From Nectonema munidae (Eukaryota > Nematomorpha > Nectonematoida > Nectonematidae), in NCBI GenBank assembly GCA_030549495.1, contig JAUIRK010000909.1:790001-854000 (forward strand): a stretch of 64,000 bases of DNA, read 5' to 3'. The translations under genes were made by a program, and so were the position numbers. Below, piece by piece: positions 1 to 9,192 of this stretch (its first letter is position 1; each line of letters starts with the position of its first letter). A model generated the notes under the pieces. That model was not told the DNA's origin. It ran no database searches and worked only from the letters and a program-made list of their open reading frames with translations.

Positions 1-725
1 TTCCATACAATATCACAATTTATCCCAATAAGGACACCGCAATTACCCACATAAAAGAGATCAGACAACTCTCAAACCTCTCTACACTCAGAATTTTCAC
101 AGATGCAGCCAAATCAATAAACAGATGAGCTTTCGCATACGCTCTCCACGCAGGCGACTCTTTAATTCCCTTCCATTTCTCAAATTCTCCATTAAACCAC
201 TTGACCACGACATATGATGCTGAATGCACAGCATTAATCGCCTCCTGCTATCACATTACCCATAACATTCACTTGTTCAAACAGTTCACCCACATCCATT
301 TCTACACAGACTCACAGAAAATTACACGTAACCTACATCTTCACAGAAACATTCCTTTCCACACCTCAATCCTATTCTCAAACTGCGTTCTCTCTCTTCT
401 CTTTTCACGATTTCTATTCTCTGCTATCCTGTTCATTTTAACATACAAGAAAACATACGCGTAGACTTGCTCGCTAAACAAGCCCTTTCCAAAACACACA
501 CATCACACCTAACTTCCATAAACCCCGACGTTCTCACTCAAAACCTCACTTTACACACATTTAATCAATGGCAACAAATTATCACCAAGTCCTCCAACAC
601 CACGCTCTCAGATATACCGGATATAAAAGCAATAGACCAAACTTGGGCCATCAACAAATTCACCCCATCGCGATCCATAATAAGATGGTTTTCAGGTCAC
701 TGCCCCTGTAAATCATATCTATATC
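1..725 (+). mobile_element. LINE fragment, RNase H domain (5' of nested hAT)
   Basis: This is the 3' part of a non-LTR retrotransposon that carries an RNase H domain, as in the I/R1/Loa-type lineages. The + frame shows the RNase H acidic residues in order: IFTDA near 93, AECTAL near 219 and FYTDSQ near 304. VDLLAKQAL follows near 460 and the WFSGHCP motif near 688. The frame is lost at least once: a TGA lies near 126 and the phase changes between about 400 and 460, so it is not functional. The 5' end is outside the window. It continues at 2754 after the hAT insertion. The exact clade is not settled. Confidence 0.75.
718..725. repeat. 8-bp target duplication TCTATATC, left copy
   Basis: TCTATATC sits directly before the hAT inverted terminus and again at 2746-2753, directly after the other terminus. 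An 8-bp duplication is the hAT hallmark. The two copies are identical, so the insertion is fairly recent relative to the decayed LINE. Confidence 0.93.
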
Positions 726-2745
726 CAGGGTTGGGTTCAATTATAATTGTAATTGTGTAATTGAAAATTAATTACAACTAAAGTGTAATTCTAATTGTAA
801 TTGTAATTGAAAAAAAATAGAGTGTAATTGAAATTATAATTGTAATTAAAGCCTCATAATTGGAAAATAATTGTAATTGAAACCCCAATTTTTAATTATT
901 TTGACTATAAGAGAGTATGTTGGAAACCTATGTCATAGACAGCAGGAAATGACTAAATGTGTTGTAAATTATATCGCACAAAGCCTGCAACCTCTATCCA
1001 CAGTTGATGACCCTACTTTTCGTGATCTTTTAAACAAAGCTCAACCACCGTATACGTTGCCCAGTCGCAAATATTTATCGACTTTTTTGATACCGAAAAA
1101 GTTTCAAGAAGTAAAAGAAAAAATTAAAATACAGTTAGCTGAAATAGATGATATTTGCTTAACACTTGACATCTGGTCTAGCAGGGATATGAGAGGGTTT
1201 ATTGGTGTGACAGGACACTTTGTAGAGAACTTTTCTCTCAGGAACATTATGTTAACTTGCCAGCATTTCAAAGGTCATCACACTGGAGAGAGGATTTTAT
1301 CAGTTTTTCGTGAGATTGTGAATTCATTCTCTATAGACAATAAGATAAGCAATATTATAACAGATAATGCAGCTAACATGTTAAATGCCTTCGTCACGCT
1401 ACCCGGATTGGAGCACATAACAAGTGATAGCGAAAGTGAAGATGATGAGAATTTGGAGTTGGAATCTAGTTGTACAGTTGACGAAGCTTTGATGAATTTT
1501 CCCGAACATATTCCTTGCTTTGCTCACACTATTCAACTGGTGGTTAAAGATGGATTGAAAAATACTCAAGAAATTGCAGCTATTATAAATTAAACGTCTA
1601 AACTCATTAATCACATAAGACATTCAAGCCTATGTACAGAGATTTTTGAAGGAGATCATAAGTTTCAAGCAAAAAACGAGACTAGGTGGAGCAGTGCTAA
1701 CAAGATGCTAAAATCTATTTTAATAGCTGATCCCATGAAAATTGAAAAGATCAAGTTTCTTGGAAAGATGACCAAAGATGAGATGAATATCATCAAAATA
1801 ATAACAGAAGTTTTAACACCGTTTGAAATTGCTACGAATTAATGCCAAGGACAAAACGTAGTAACATCTAGTCTCGTGTTACCTTGTATTCGAGGTATAA
1901 AGTCTGCACTACTTGAGCTATCTTCACAGTACAAATCGAGTCTAGTTTCGAATATTTCTTTCTCAGTTGAAAAGCGCTTAAATATATATGAAAAAAGTGA
2001 TGCTTTTCGATTAGCAGCTGTTCTTGATCCAAGATGGAAAACTGATTGGTGCACACCGGAGGAAATCCTTGAGCTGACTCATCTGCTGCAAAAGAAAGTT
2101 ACAGCGTTAGTCCCACTGAATAAAACAAGTACACTTCAACAAGTGACAGAAGCTCCTAAGAAAAAATGCAAACTCTTCAATTTCATGTCTACAAAGTCCA
2201 TTGCGAAGGATTACACAAACTTTTCAAGCACATCGGCTGAGTATCAGATAAAGTCTTATCTAAAAGAATCAACAATTCCGGGGGACAGCGACCTGCTTAT
2301 TTTCTGGCAACAAAATAAATCTATTTATCCTGAGTTAAAAACGCTAGCTCTTCGCTATTGAGCTATTCCTGCATCATCTGCTCCTGTCGAACGAGTTTTT
2401 TCGATTGCTGACAAAATTATAAGGCCAGACAGATGCCGTTTATCAGATTCGAGATTTGAGGAGCTAATGTTTCTAAGATCAAACATGCATATTGTATGAA
2501 TCGATAAATTTTTTAAATATCAATTTCAAATTAATTACATTTTTTTGTTCTATAATAAATATATTTACTTATTTTTGTATAAATCGGAAGTTGTAATTGT
2601 AACTATAATTGAAAGAAAAATTAATTACATAATTGTAATTGTAATTGAAAATTTTTTTTTAACATAATTGTAATTATAATTGTAGTTTAAGGGTGGTAAA
2701 TAAAAGTGTAATTGTAATTGAAAGTTATAATTGACCCCAACCCTG
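726..2745 (+). mobile_element. hAT DNA transposon with TIRs and 8-bp TSD
   Basis: A complete-ended hAT element of 2020 bp inserted into a LINE. The left end reads CAGGGTTGGGTTCAATTATA and the right end is its near-perfect reverse complement. Both subterminal regions are packed with TAATTG/CAATTA hexamers (about 735-880 and 2590-2735), which are plausible transposase binding sites. Between them lies a transposase read on the + strand. Termini and duplication are intact, but the coding region carries in-frame stops, so the copy is probably immobile unless supplied with transposase from elsewhere. Confidence 0.93.
877..2499 (+). pseudogene. hAT transposase, interrupted by stops
   Basis: hAT-family transposase (RNase H-like fold with a C-terminal dimerisation region). 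Visible landmarks are LTLDIWSS near 1165, IITDNAANM near 1355, IPCFAHTIQLVV near 1510, ETRWSS near 1678, and the dimerisation stretch SSAPVERVFSIA near 2380 followed by the usual R/L-rich tail. The long frames are 877-1593 and 1876-2361. The first stop (TAA at 1591) and a second (TAA at 1840) lie in the transposase frame, and a TGA at 2359 precedes the dimerisation block. No BED zinc finger is visible at the N-terminus, so the 5' coding part is missing or unrecognisable. Confidence 0.9.
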
Positions 2746-2753
2746 TCTATATC

Positions 2754-3000
2754 ACATCAAACTCACCGACAATCAAACCTGCCGTTTCTGCAACGACGCT
2801 TTAGAAACACCTTATCATCTATTTTCATATGCCCTTTTTTCATCTCCTATCGACACACAATGATAAACTCGTGCATCAAAACTCTAGGCCATTTTCCAAC
2901 CAACTTCAGCCAAATCCTCTTCCACCCCAATTTATTAAACGCACTATCTTCTTCGATTAAAACCATCGAACGCATCCTACTAACGCATCCTCATTAAGCA
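2754..3000 (+). mobile_element. LINE fragment, C-terminal part (3' of nested hAT)
   Basis: The LINE interrupted at 725 resumes here. The + frame reads HIKLTDNQTCRFCNDALETP and then HLF, the cysteine-containing C-terminal motif that follows RNase H in many LINEs. The frame then shifts, and a second frame carries the remaining C-terminus until a stop at 2997. The 3' UTR and tail cannot be delimited; sequence to about 3130 may belong to it. Confidence 0.7.
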
Positions 3001-3887
3001 CTCTTAGTTTCTTTTACTTACATTTTAGAAATCTCTCACTTTATTTCCATCAGCCTTGCCAAGCTTAAAACGTCTTCAGCTTTCAACAACGCTCTCGAAC
3101 GATCTTCAACTAATCTTTAACAAGCAGTTTGCAAGCATATCAATTGATTTTGGAAAGTGCTTTGACATCCTTACCAATCCAATATATACGGATTTGTGCT
3201 AGCAAACTTTTTTGTATATTTTGTTACATTAAATTTAAATTTGTTTCTTTGAATACTAGTACATATTTTTTTTACTTAAAAAAATTCCTGTTGCCAAAAT
3301 TTTATATAAAATTAATTCGGGCTTCTTTGTTGAAAAAATAAAAGTAAAGGAAAAAAAAATATAATAAAAAACTTTCTACTTTTTTAGCAATATTATTTTT
3401 ATTATCCATAAAGCTAATTTTTCACTATACAAAACAATATAATCTTTTAAGTTTAATTCTTAGTATACTTTTTCTACAAATCTTTATATTTTATATACTA
3501 TATTTCAATCATGAAAAATTTTTGTTAGGAAAAGAATATTTTGGGTTAATTTATTTAAAAAAAAAATTTTTCTCAAGAAAAACAGCATAATGTATAAAAA
3601 AATTTAGATTATATATTTGAAAAATAAAACAATTCTGTAAAATAAATCATCTGAAGTTAAAACCATAATAAATCTTGTGAAGAGACATCTTTTTTGATAC
3701 AAGGTGGACATTCAAACAAAATTTTGAGCCTCATGGTTGTTAGGGGGTCCCCCTCTTCTCAACAGTAGAAGGGGGGGGGTTGCTCCCCCACCCCCCCCTA
3801 ATAAAAAAAAAAAAAAAAAAAAAATAATTAATAATAAATTAATATATAAAAAAACTCCTCCCGCTTTTTGAAAAATGTGTTTTTTAA

Positions 3888-3918
<31 letters not shown>

Positions 3919-4529
3919 CAAACAAAATTTTGATGAAGTATAAAATAGATATAATTTTGTAGTTATCAAATTATTATTTGTGATGAAATTATTTAGTCTG
4001 AGTACAGAAAATTTAAGATCAAAGTAAAAACAAATAAAAAATTTTAAATAAATAAACAATAAAACTTATTGTTGCTGAATAAGATAATAAATTTACTTAT
4101 GTAAAAGTGAAAAAACCAGTTTAACATAATTTAAACATTCCTGCCTATTTCTGCCCATATTTTAATAATACCCCTCTTGAAACATCTATAAATAACTAAA
4201 TTACAAACGAATGGCTTTACTCAAACAACATACCTACCTCTTATCCCAATTTGCACTAAATAAAAACATTACTCTTTTTCGTAATATAATAAGAAGGTGT
4301 AACATCATTATGTTATGTATAGATATTCAACATTCACCTCATTCATCAAATCATCATCAATCCCACTGGACCTTTAATCATTTAACCACATTGTACATCA
4401 CAACTTTCCCACACATATATGAAACATCTAAGGTTATTCAATTCACGATGTACAACACCTAAATTCACAATTCTGTAAATTGACATTGACTGTCATCACA
4501 TTGCCAACACAACATTATATAGCACAAAC
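3001..4529. other. AT-rich, no recognised gene; G/C homopolymer patch
   Basis: No coding signal is recognised. At 3745-3800 there is a GC-rich patch of alternating G and C runs followed by long A runs (3803-3823, 3898-3918). It looks like the end of an old non-autonomous element or a slippage-prone tract. The apparent minus-strand frame over it is low-complexity translation. Confidence 0.5.
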
Positions 4530-5357
4530 ATCCTTAAAATGGCATTCAAAAACCTGTCTCAGAGAAAAATTTTAAGCCTGATAAATGAAATATTTGATCC
4601 TATTGGTTTTCTTGCTTCATATGGTGTCACTGCTAAAATTATGTTGCTAAATTATGCAAAAACAAGAATGGATTAATTTTTTTTGTAAAATTGCAGCATT
4701 CTAAAAATTTAATTTCTCCAAGAACGTTAAAAATTGAAGAAGGTGCTGAGAACGTAAGGTTATGTTTATTTTCAGACAGCTCTGATCAAGCTTTCGGAAC
4801 ATATGCATATATAAGGTACTATTTAATTTGATAGGGTTCTTTTCATGAAAGATTCAAGGTCGTATACTACATGATTCTTCAAAATCCGTATAAATTCGAC
4901 ACTTTTGTGTCTCACAGATTAGGTGAGATACACTCTTTTACTACTTCGAAACAGTGGTATTATGTACAAAGTAAACATAATATACCGGATATATTAACAA
5001 AAAAGACGATGCCCGATATAGGAGAACATTCGGAATTGCAACTTGGACCAAAATTTTTGTACACTAGTTTCGACGAATGGGTAATTGAAAATTTAGAGCC
5101 TGTTGAAAAAGAAGATGTTTATTTTGTTGAAAATTTAAGCAGAGATATTTGTAACTATATTGTTCCCTTGAAAATATAAAACATACGAAATGCTTATAAA
5201 TGTTATGTCCAGAGTATTAGAATTGGTAAATCCGACAGAGGGATAGTGGAAGCGAATTTTAAATAAAAATATAAGCAACGCCCAAAAGGACTTAACTGAA
5301 GAGCTGTGGGTGAAGGATGCCTAAAAGTTTATTGTAGATTTAATAAAGAGTCACCAT
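4530..5357 (+). mobile_element. BEL/Pao LTR retrotransposon fossil, part 1
   Basis: Remnant of a BEL/Pao-type element in + orientation. Recognisable pol pieces in order are SQRKILSLINEIFDPIGF (the region after the reverse transcriptase core), FSDSSDQAFGTY (RNase H-like) and, from about 4880, a stretch with SHRLGEIH, VQSKHNIPDILTKK and LGPKFLYTSFDEWV, typical of the RNase H to integrase linker in this family. It is broken in several places and lacks gag, protease and LTRs here. A separate DNA transposon is inserted at 5358; the fossil resumes at 7483. Confidence 0.8.
5350..5357. repeat. 8-bp target duplication GTCACCAT, left copy
   Basis: GTCACCAT lies directly left of the inverted-repeat element and recurs at 7483-7490 directly right of it. 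The identical copies show a real transposition event into the BEL/Pao fossil. Confidence 0.9.
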
Positions 5358-7482
5358 TAGGGTGGCCCTTAAGTATAAATTAAAATCATTAATTTTGTTG
5401 CTCAGATAATTTAATTATGTTTATACTTCTAAAAAAAATTAATTTTGAAAATTTGAGCTCTTTTTAAAAAAACCTAAGGCGACCCTCAGAGAAGAAAAGG
5501 AATAACAGAATTTTTGGAATTAAAAAAATGTATCTTTATGGCCAAAAACTATATGAGATTTAAAATTTTTTTAATAACAAATGTACCAAGATAACATTAG
5601 GTCTTTAAACAATATTTGATAAATTTTGGATAATTTTTTCTGTTTTCAGTGACATTTTGAAGAACAAATTATTTTGTTTTTTATCATTTGTAAGGATATT
5701 ATGATAATCTTCTATGAGCTTTATTCCTCTTTCTGCAACATCATTTACAACTTCAATCTTTTTTTAAACCTTCTTTAAAACAAGACATTTCTTTCCATAA
5801 CAAAGGATCTCCATTGAGAAAGACTGTACTGATTGAAAATCGCGCGAAATTTTTTTTTGTATGCTAATGAAGAAAAATCTAAAGTTAAAAAAGAAGACAA
5901 CTTGTTTTTAACAAACCAATATTTTTTCACATTAATTTCATTATTTTTAATCGATGAATTTATTATAATTTTAGCCATTTTTGCTTTGATATCATTGGAA
6001 CAGTTTCATCAAACAGAGATAGATCAACATTCTCTGAAGCAAAATACCAGAGATGAATAGCGAATTTCTGGTAAGTCACTTGACTAATTTCCAAATCCAT
6101 TTCCTGAAATTTTATGAGCTTGACCATAAAATTGAAGTCGTGGTATGGCGCTTTATTTGCATTAGGACAAGGAAACAATGCAGGAACGTAGATAAGAGCA
6201 AGAAAAACGCATATTCTTGTTACAGAGTTAATTTGTGATAATTCAATTTTAAACTCATTTTGAAGCATAAAAATTTTAAAAGCATAAATTGCTTTGGACA
6301 AACTTCAAGCTAGTTCTTCAAAACTAGCTCAAAAATATGATGCCTACAAGGTAAATATAACAATTCACGCTTTAACATTTTTTGAATAATTGTGCATACA
6401 CCATTCTTTGACCTGTGTTGCTAGCTAAAGTGCTTGAACTTTATCTAAAATATTCCAATATTTAATTGCTTAATATATTGCTAAGGCTTGGTTTAATTTT
6501 AGGAATTTACAGCAATTGTTGTTTTCCATTGAAATGTTGTTATAATAGCAATCCTATTGAAGTTTTGGCTTGATTCTAAAAAGAGTTTTTCATCCCAATG
6601 CAAAACAATATCTTGACATTCATTTAAATAGGAAGTTTGTCTAATATGATGGGTTCTTTCTTCTCTAAATTTTTTCTTAACGAAAAGAAATGCGATTTAT
6701 TATAAGATTTTCTGTAGAAACATTAAAAGCATCAGCAGCTGACATCAAAATATGCATTCCATTTCTGTCACTAATTTTGCATCTGTCAAAAACCTCAGTG
6801 AGGCGGGAGTAAAAAAATCACAAGTTCCTCTAACATTAACTTTTTTCAGTTGTTTTTTTTCAAAGATTTTTCTACTTCTGAAGAAAGATCAGTTTCTTCA
6901 TCACTGTGAATGTTTTTTTGGGATTTCATTCCCTCCTCAGAAATTTCCTATCTTTTTTCATCTCTTTCAACTTCCTTCATTTTTCTCTTTAATAATTTCT
7001 TGAATTACTAAGATCGCACTTTCTTTTGCAGTGAGTTTTACAACTCTCATATTATAAAAAAATACGCATAATGACTGAGGATTTGAAGGTAATTTTGCTC
7101 TAACGATTTGATTCCAAATAGAACCAACAATGCGAGTAAAAAAATTTCTTCTTAAATTCCTTGAAGATAAAAATTCGAAATTACTTTCCATTTTAAAATG
7201 TGGAGAATTTGAGAAAAGAAAAATCAAAATAGTTTATTAAAACTAAATCTAATCAAAACAAAAAATATAAAAATGTTTGAATTAAATACAATTTCAAATT
7301 TTTTAATTTTTTTTAATATGTGTATATGCTTTCTTAATGGTTAATTTTAAAGTAATTGCGGGTCCTCTTATACTTAACCAAACTCTATAAAATTTTAGAA
7401 ATAAAAATTTTACCTAAAAAGAAACAAAATTTTGGGTTGGAAAACTTTTTTTTACAAAAGTCAAAAAATAAGGGCCACCCTA
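5358..7482 (-). mobile_element. Unclassified TIR DNA transposon (hAT-like?), 8-bp TSD
   Basis: A 2125-bp element bounded by perfect 14-bp inverted repeats, TAGGGTGGCCCTTA at 5358-5371 and its reverse complement at 7469-7482, flanked by the 8-bp duplication GTCACCAT. It interrupts a BEL/Pao fossil. On the minus strand it encodes a degenerate protein of a widespread uncharacterised arthropod family (see 5640-7227). The 8-bp duplication fits hAT, P or a related superfamily, but the terminus does not start with the usual hAT CAG. Boundaries are seen directly; classification is inference. Confidence 0.85.
5640..7227 (-). pseudogene. Degenerate protein of unclassified transposon-borne family
   Basis: Read on the minus strand from 7227 to about 5640, in several frames. 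In order: an N-terminal stretch with SSRNLRRNFFTRIVG; SDRNGMHILMSAADAFNVS and INRISFR near 6690-6780; LHWDEKLF near 6590; NTG near 6418 then GVC and CRHHIFELVL near 6340; HLWYFASENVDLSLFDE near 6020; and, at the C-terminus, WKEMSCFKEG and NDVAERGIKLIEDYHNIL near 5700-5790. From memory this order matches a proliferated family in arthropods often left unnamed or labelled Cc8L18.2-like. The acidic residue, ASNTG-like stretch and CxxH motif recall the hAT RNase H fold. The copy is interrupted repeatedly and not functional. Confidence 0.7.
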
Positions 7483-7690
7483 GTCACCATATAAATCTCT
7501 GTCCTTTTAAAGATGAAAATGGTATATGGCGGGTATCTGCGCGATCAAAGGAAATTGGCTATCAACCCATTCTTCTCCCTTATGACTCCATGGTACTTTT
7601 ACCTTCATTAATCTTAAAGCACTGACGCCGGGTTAACACAACTTCTTACGGGAATGCTGAATATTTTCGAAAATATCAATTATAAAAATT
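7483..7690 (+). mobile_element. BEL/Pao LTR retrotransposon fossil, part 2
   Basis: Continuation of the BEL/Pao fossil after the nested element. The + frame shows LCPFKDENGIWRVSARSKEI and PILLPYDS followed by a histidine, matching the zinc-binding N-terminus of BEL/Pao integrase (the usual pattern is P..D..GI.RVGGR, then H). It decays beyond about 7690; no integrase catalytic core or LTR is recognised. Old and broken. Confidence 0.75.
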
Positions 7691-8291
7691 CGAAAATTAC
7701 AGTAGATATATTTTATGGTTAAATTACATCTTTATAAAAATATAATTTATTCTTCATATTTTGAATTATTTCTCTTCTTTTCTGTTATTTGTTTTTGTAT
7801 TTACAGACATATCTTTCATTTTAAAATGAAAAGATATATGAAGAGTTTATTATAAAAATAACATAATTTTATCACTTTAGGATTTAAATAATTTTTTTTA
7901 TAATTATGATAAATTACTAAAAGAAATAGGCTATGCTGGGTAATAAAACTTCAAATAAAGAGTGTTAATTTAATGAAAATATTTAAATATAGAGATGTTG
8001 ACTATTATAATAAATTACAACTAAACAAATAAATTGTTTCTATATTTATAGAAATATTTAGTTGTATTAATTTGAATATTAATTCTCTTTAACTAACAAA
8101 ACTTAAAATTGTTTTTAAATATGAATCAAACCTTTAAATAACCATATAGTGTGAAACAAGCAGTGTAATTGTGCCTTTCTGATGAAAAATCTCTATGGTA
8201 TTCATACTTTATAATACATTGTAATACACCTTTGAAATTAAATTAAATTCTTGACATTTGTTGTTAAAACAAATTCTTAAACTATGTAATT
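7691..8291. other. AT-rich, nothing recognised
   Basis: About 600 bases of AT-rich sequence, with ATATCTTT-type short inverted runs near 7805-7840. No open frame, RNA gene or terminal repeat was recognised. Confidence 0.5.
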
Positions 8292-8524
8292 CATTGGTTC
8301 TTAAATTTTTAACAAAGCGCGAAATAAAAAACCAACATTTCACTCGAAGGCCTCATCAAAACCATAAAAGCGGTTTTATAAAATTAATTTTTTAATTTAC
8401 TCTGAAATATTATTTTAGTTTCTAGATATTGTTAGCATGTTTTTCCTGCAACTTTGCTATGTGGGCCACAAAACAAGAATTGAGGGCCTCCTGCGGCTCT
8501 CAGAGCTGCAGTTGAGAACCACTG
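8292..8524. mobile_element. Probable hAT-type MITE
   Basis: The right end reads, on the reverse strand, CAGTGGTTCTCAACTGCAGC, a common hAT terminus, and ends at 8524. A matching left end CATTGGTTCTTAAATTTTTA starts at 8292, giving a 233-bp element. A clean 8-bp duplication is not visible (ATGTAATT against GTATAGAT), so the left boundary is uncertain. Confidence 0.5.
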
Positions 8525-8892
8525 GTATAGATAAAGCGTTTAGATGAGTCATAAAGATTAAAAAATTCAATTTATCCAAATTTTTATAACATATCTTATT
8601 GCACTTATCTATTTTTTAACGTTTTACTGTAAAGAGTACAATTTATAATTAATGGAAAAAAAATTAAATTTAGTTTATAAGATAATTTATTTTCTACAAT
8701 AGTACCAAATGATATTAAATATATAGTATCTTTTCTATTGATTATTATTTTTTCTTAACCCTTAAACAATCTAAATATTTAATAAAGGCAGCCTTTTAAC
8801 ACCCTGCTTTTGAGTATGTTATTCCTTCCTATACCTTCTCTAACAAATAAATTTATTACTTTATTTAGTTTTATAAATTTTTATTATTTAGA

Positions 8893-9192
8893 ATGTCTGA
8901 ATTAAATTCGACCAGTAAGAAGAAACCATTAAAACGTGTAAATTATGTTTTGACGAAAGGATTAATGAGATATACTAAATCTTCTAACCAAAGCAAAAAG
9001 CGTCATCTTAGAAAAAAAAACCTCAATGCTACTAAAGAACAAAGATTTGAAAGAAGAAAAAAATTGAAGGAAAACAAAAAAACACGAAAAATTGAAAAAG
9101 AAAAAGTTGTTCCTAAAAACAGAAAGTATATTGTAAAAGAAATTGGTGGACAAGCAAATGGAACAACTCGAAAAGTTCTTATCAGGAAACCT
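8893..9192 (+). CDS. RPL6: RPL6 coding exon 1
   Basis: 100 codons, very rich in lysine and arginine, with the eL6 motifs VLTKGLMRYTKS and GGQANGTTRKVL. The donor is CCT|GTATTT. The start ATG at 8893 follows TTATTTAGA, so the 5' UTR is probably spliced. Confidence 0.9.

Noticed and set aside
3712-4059. 115-codon frame on the - strand
   Set aside because: Translation of A, T and G homopolymers; low complexity only.
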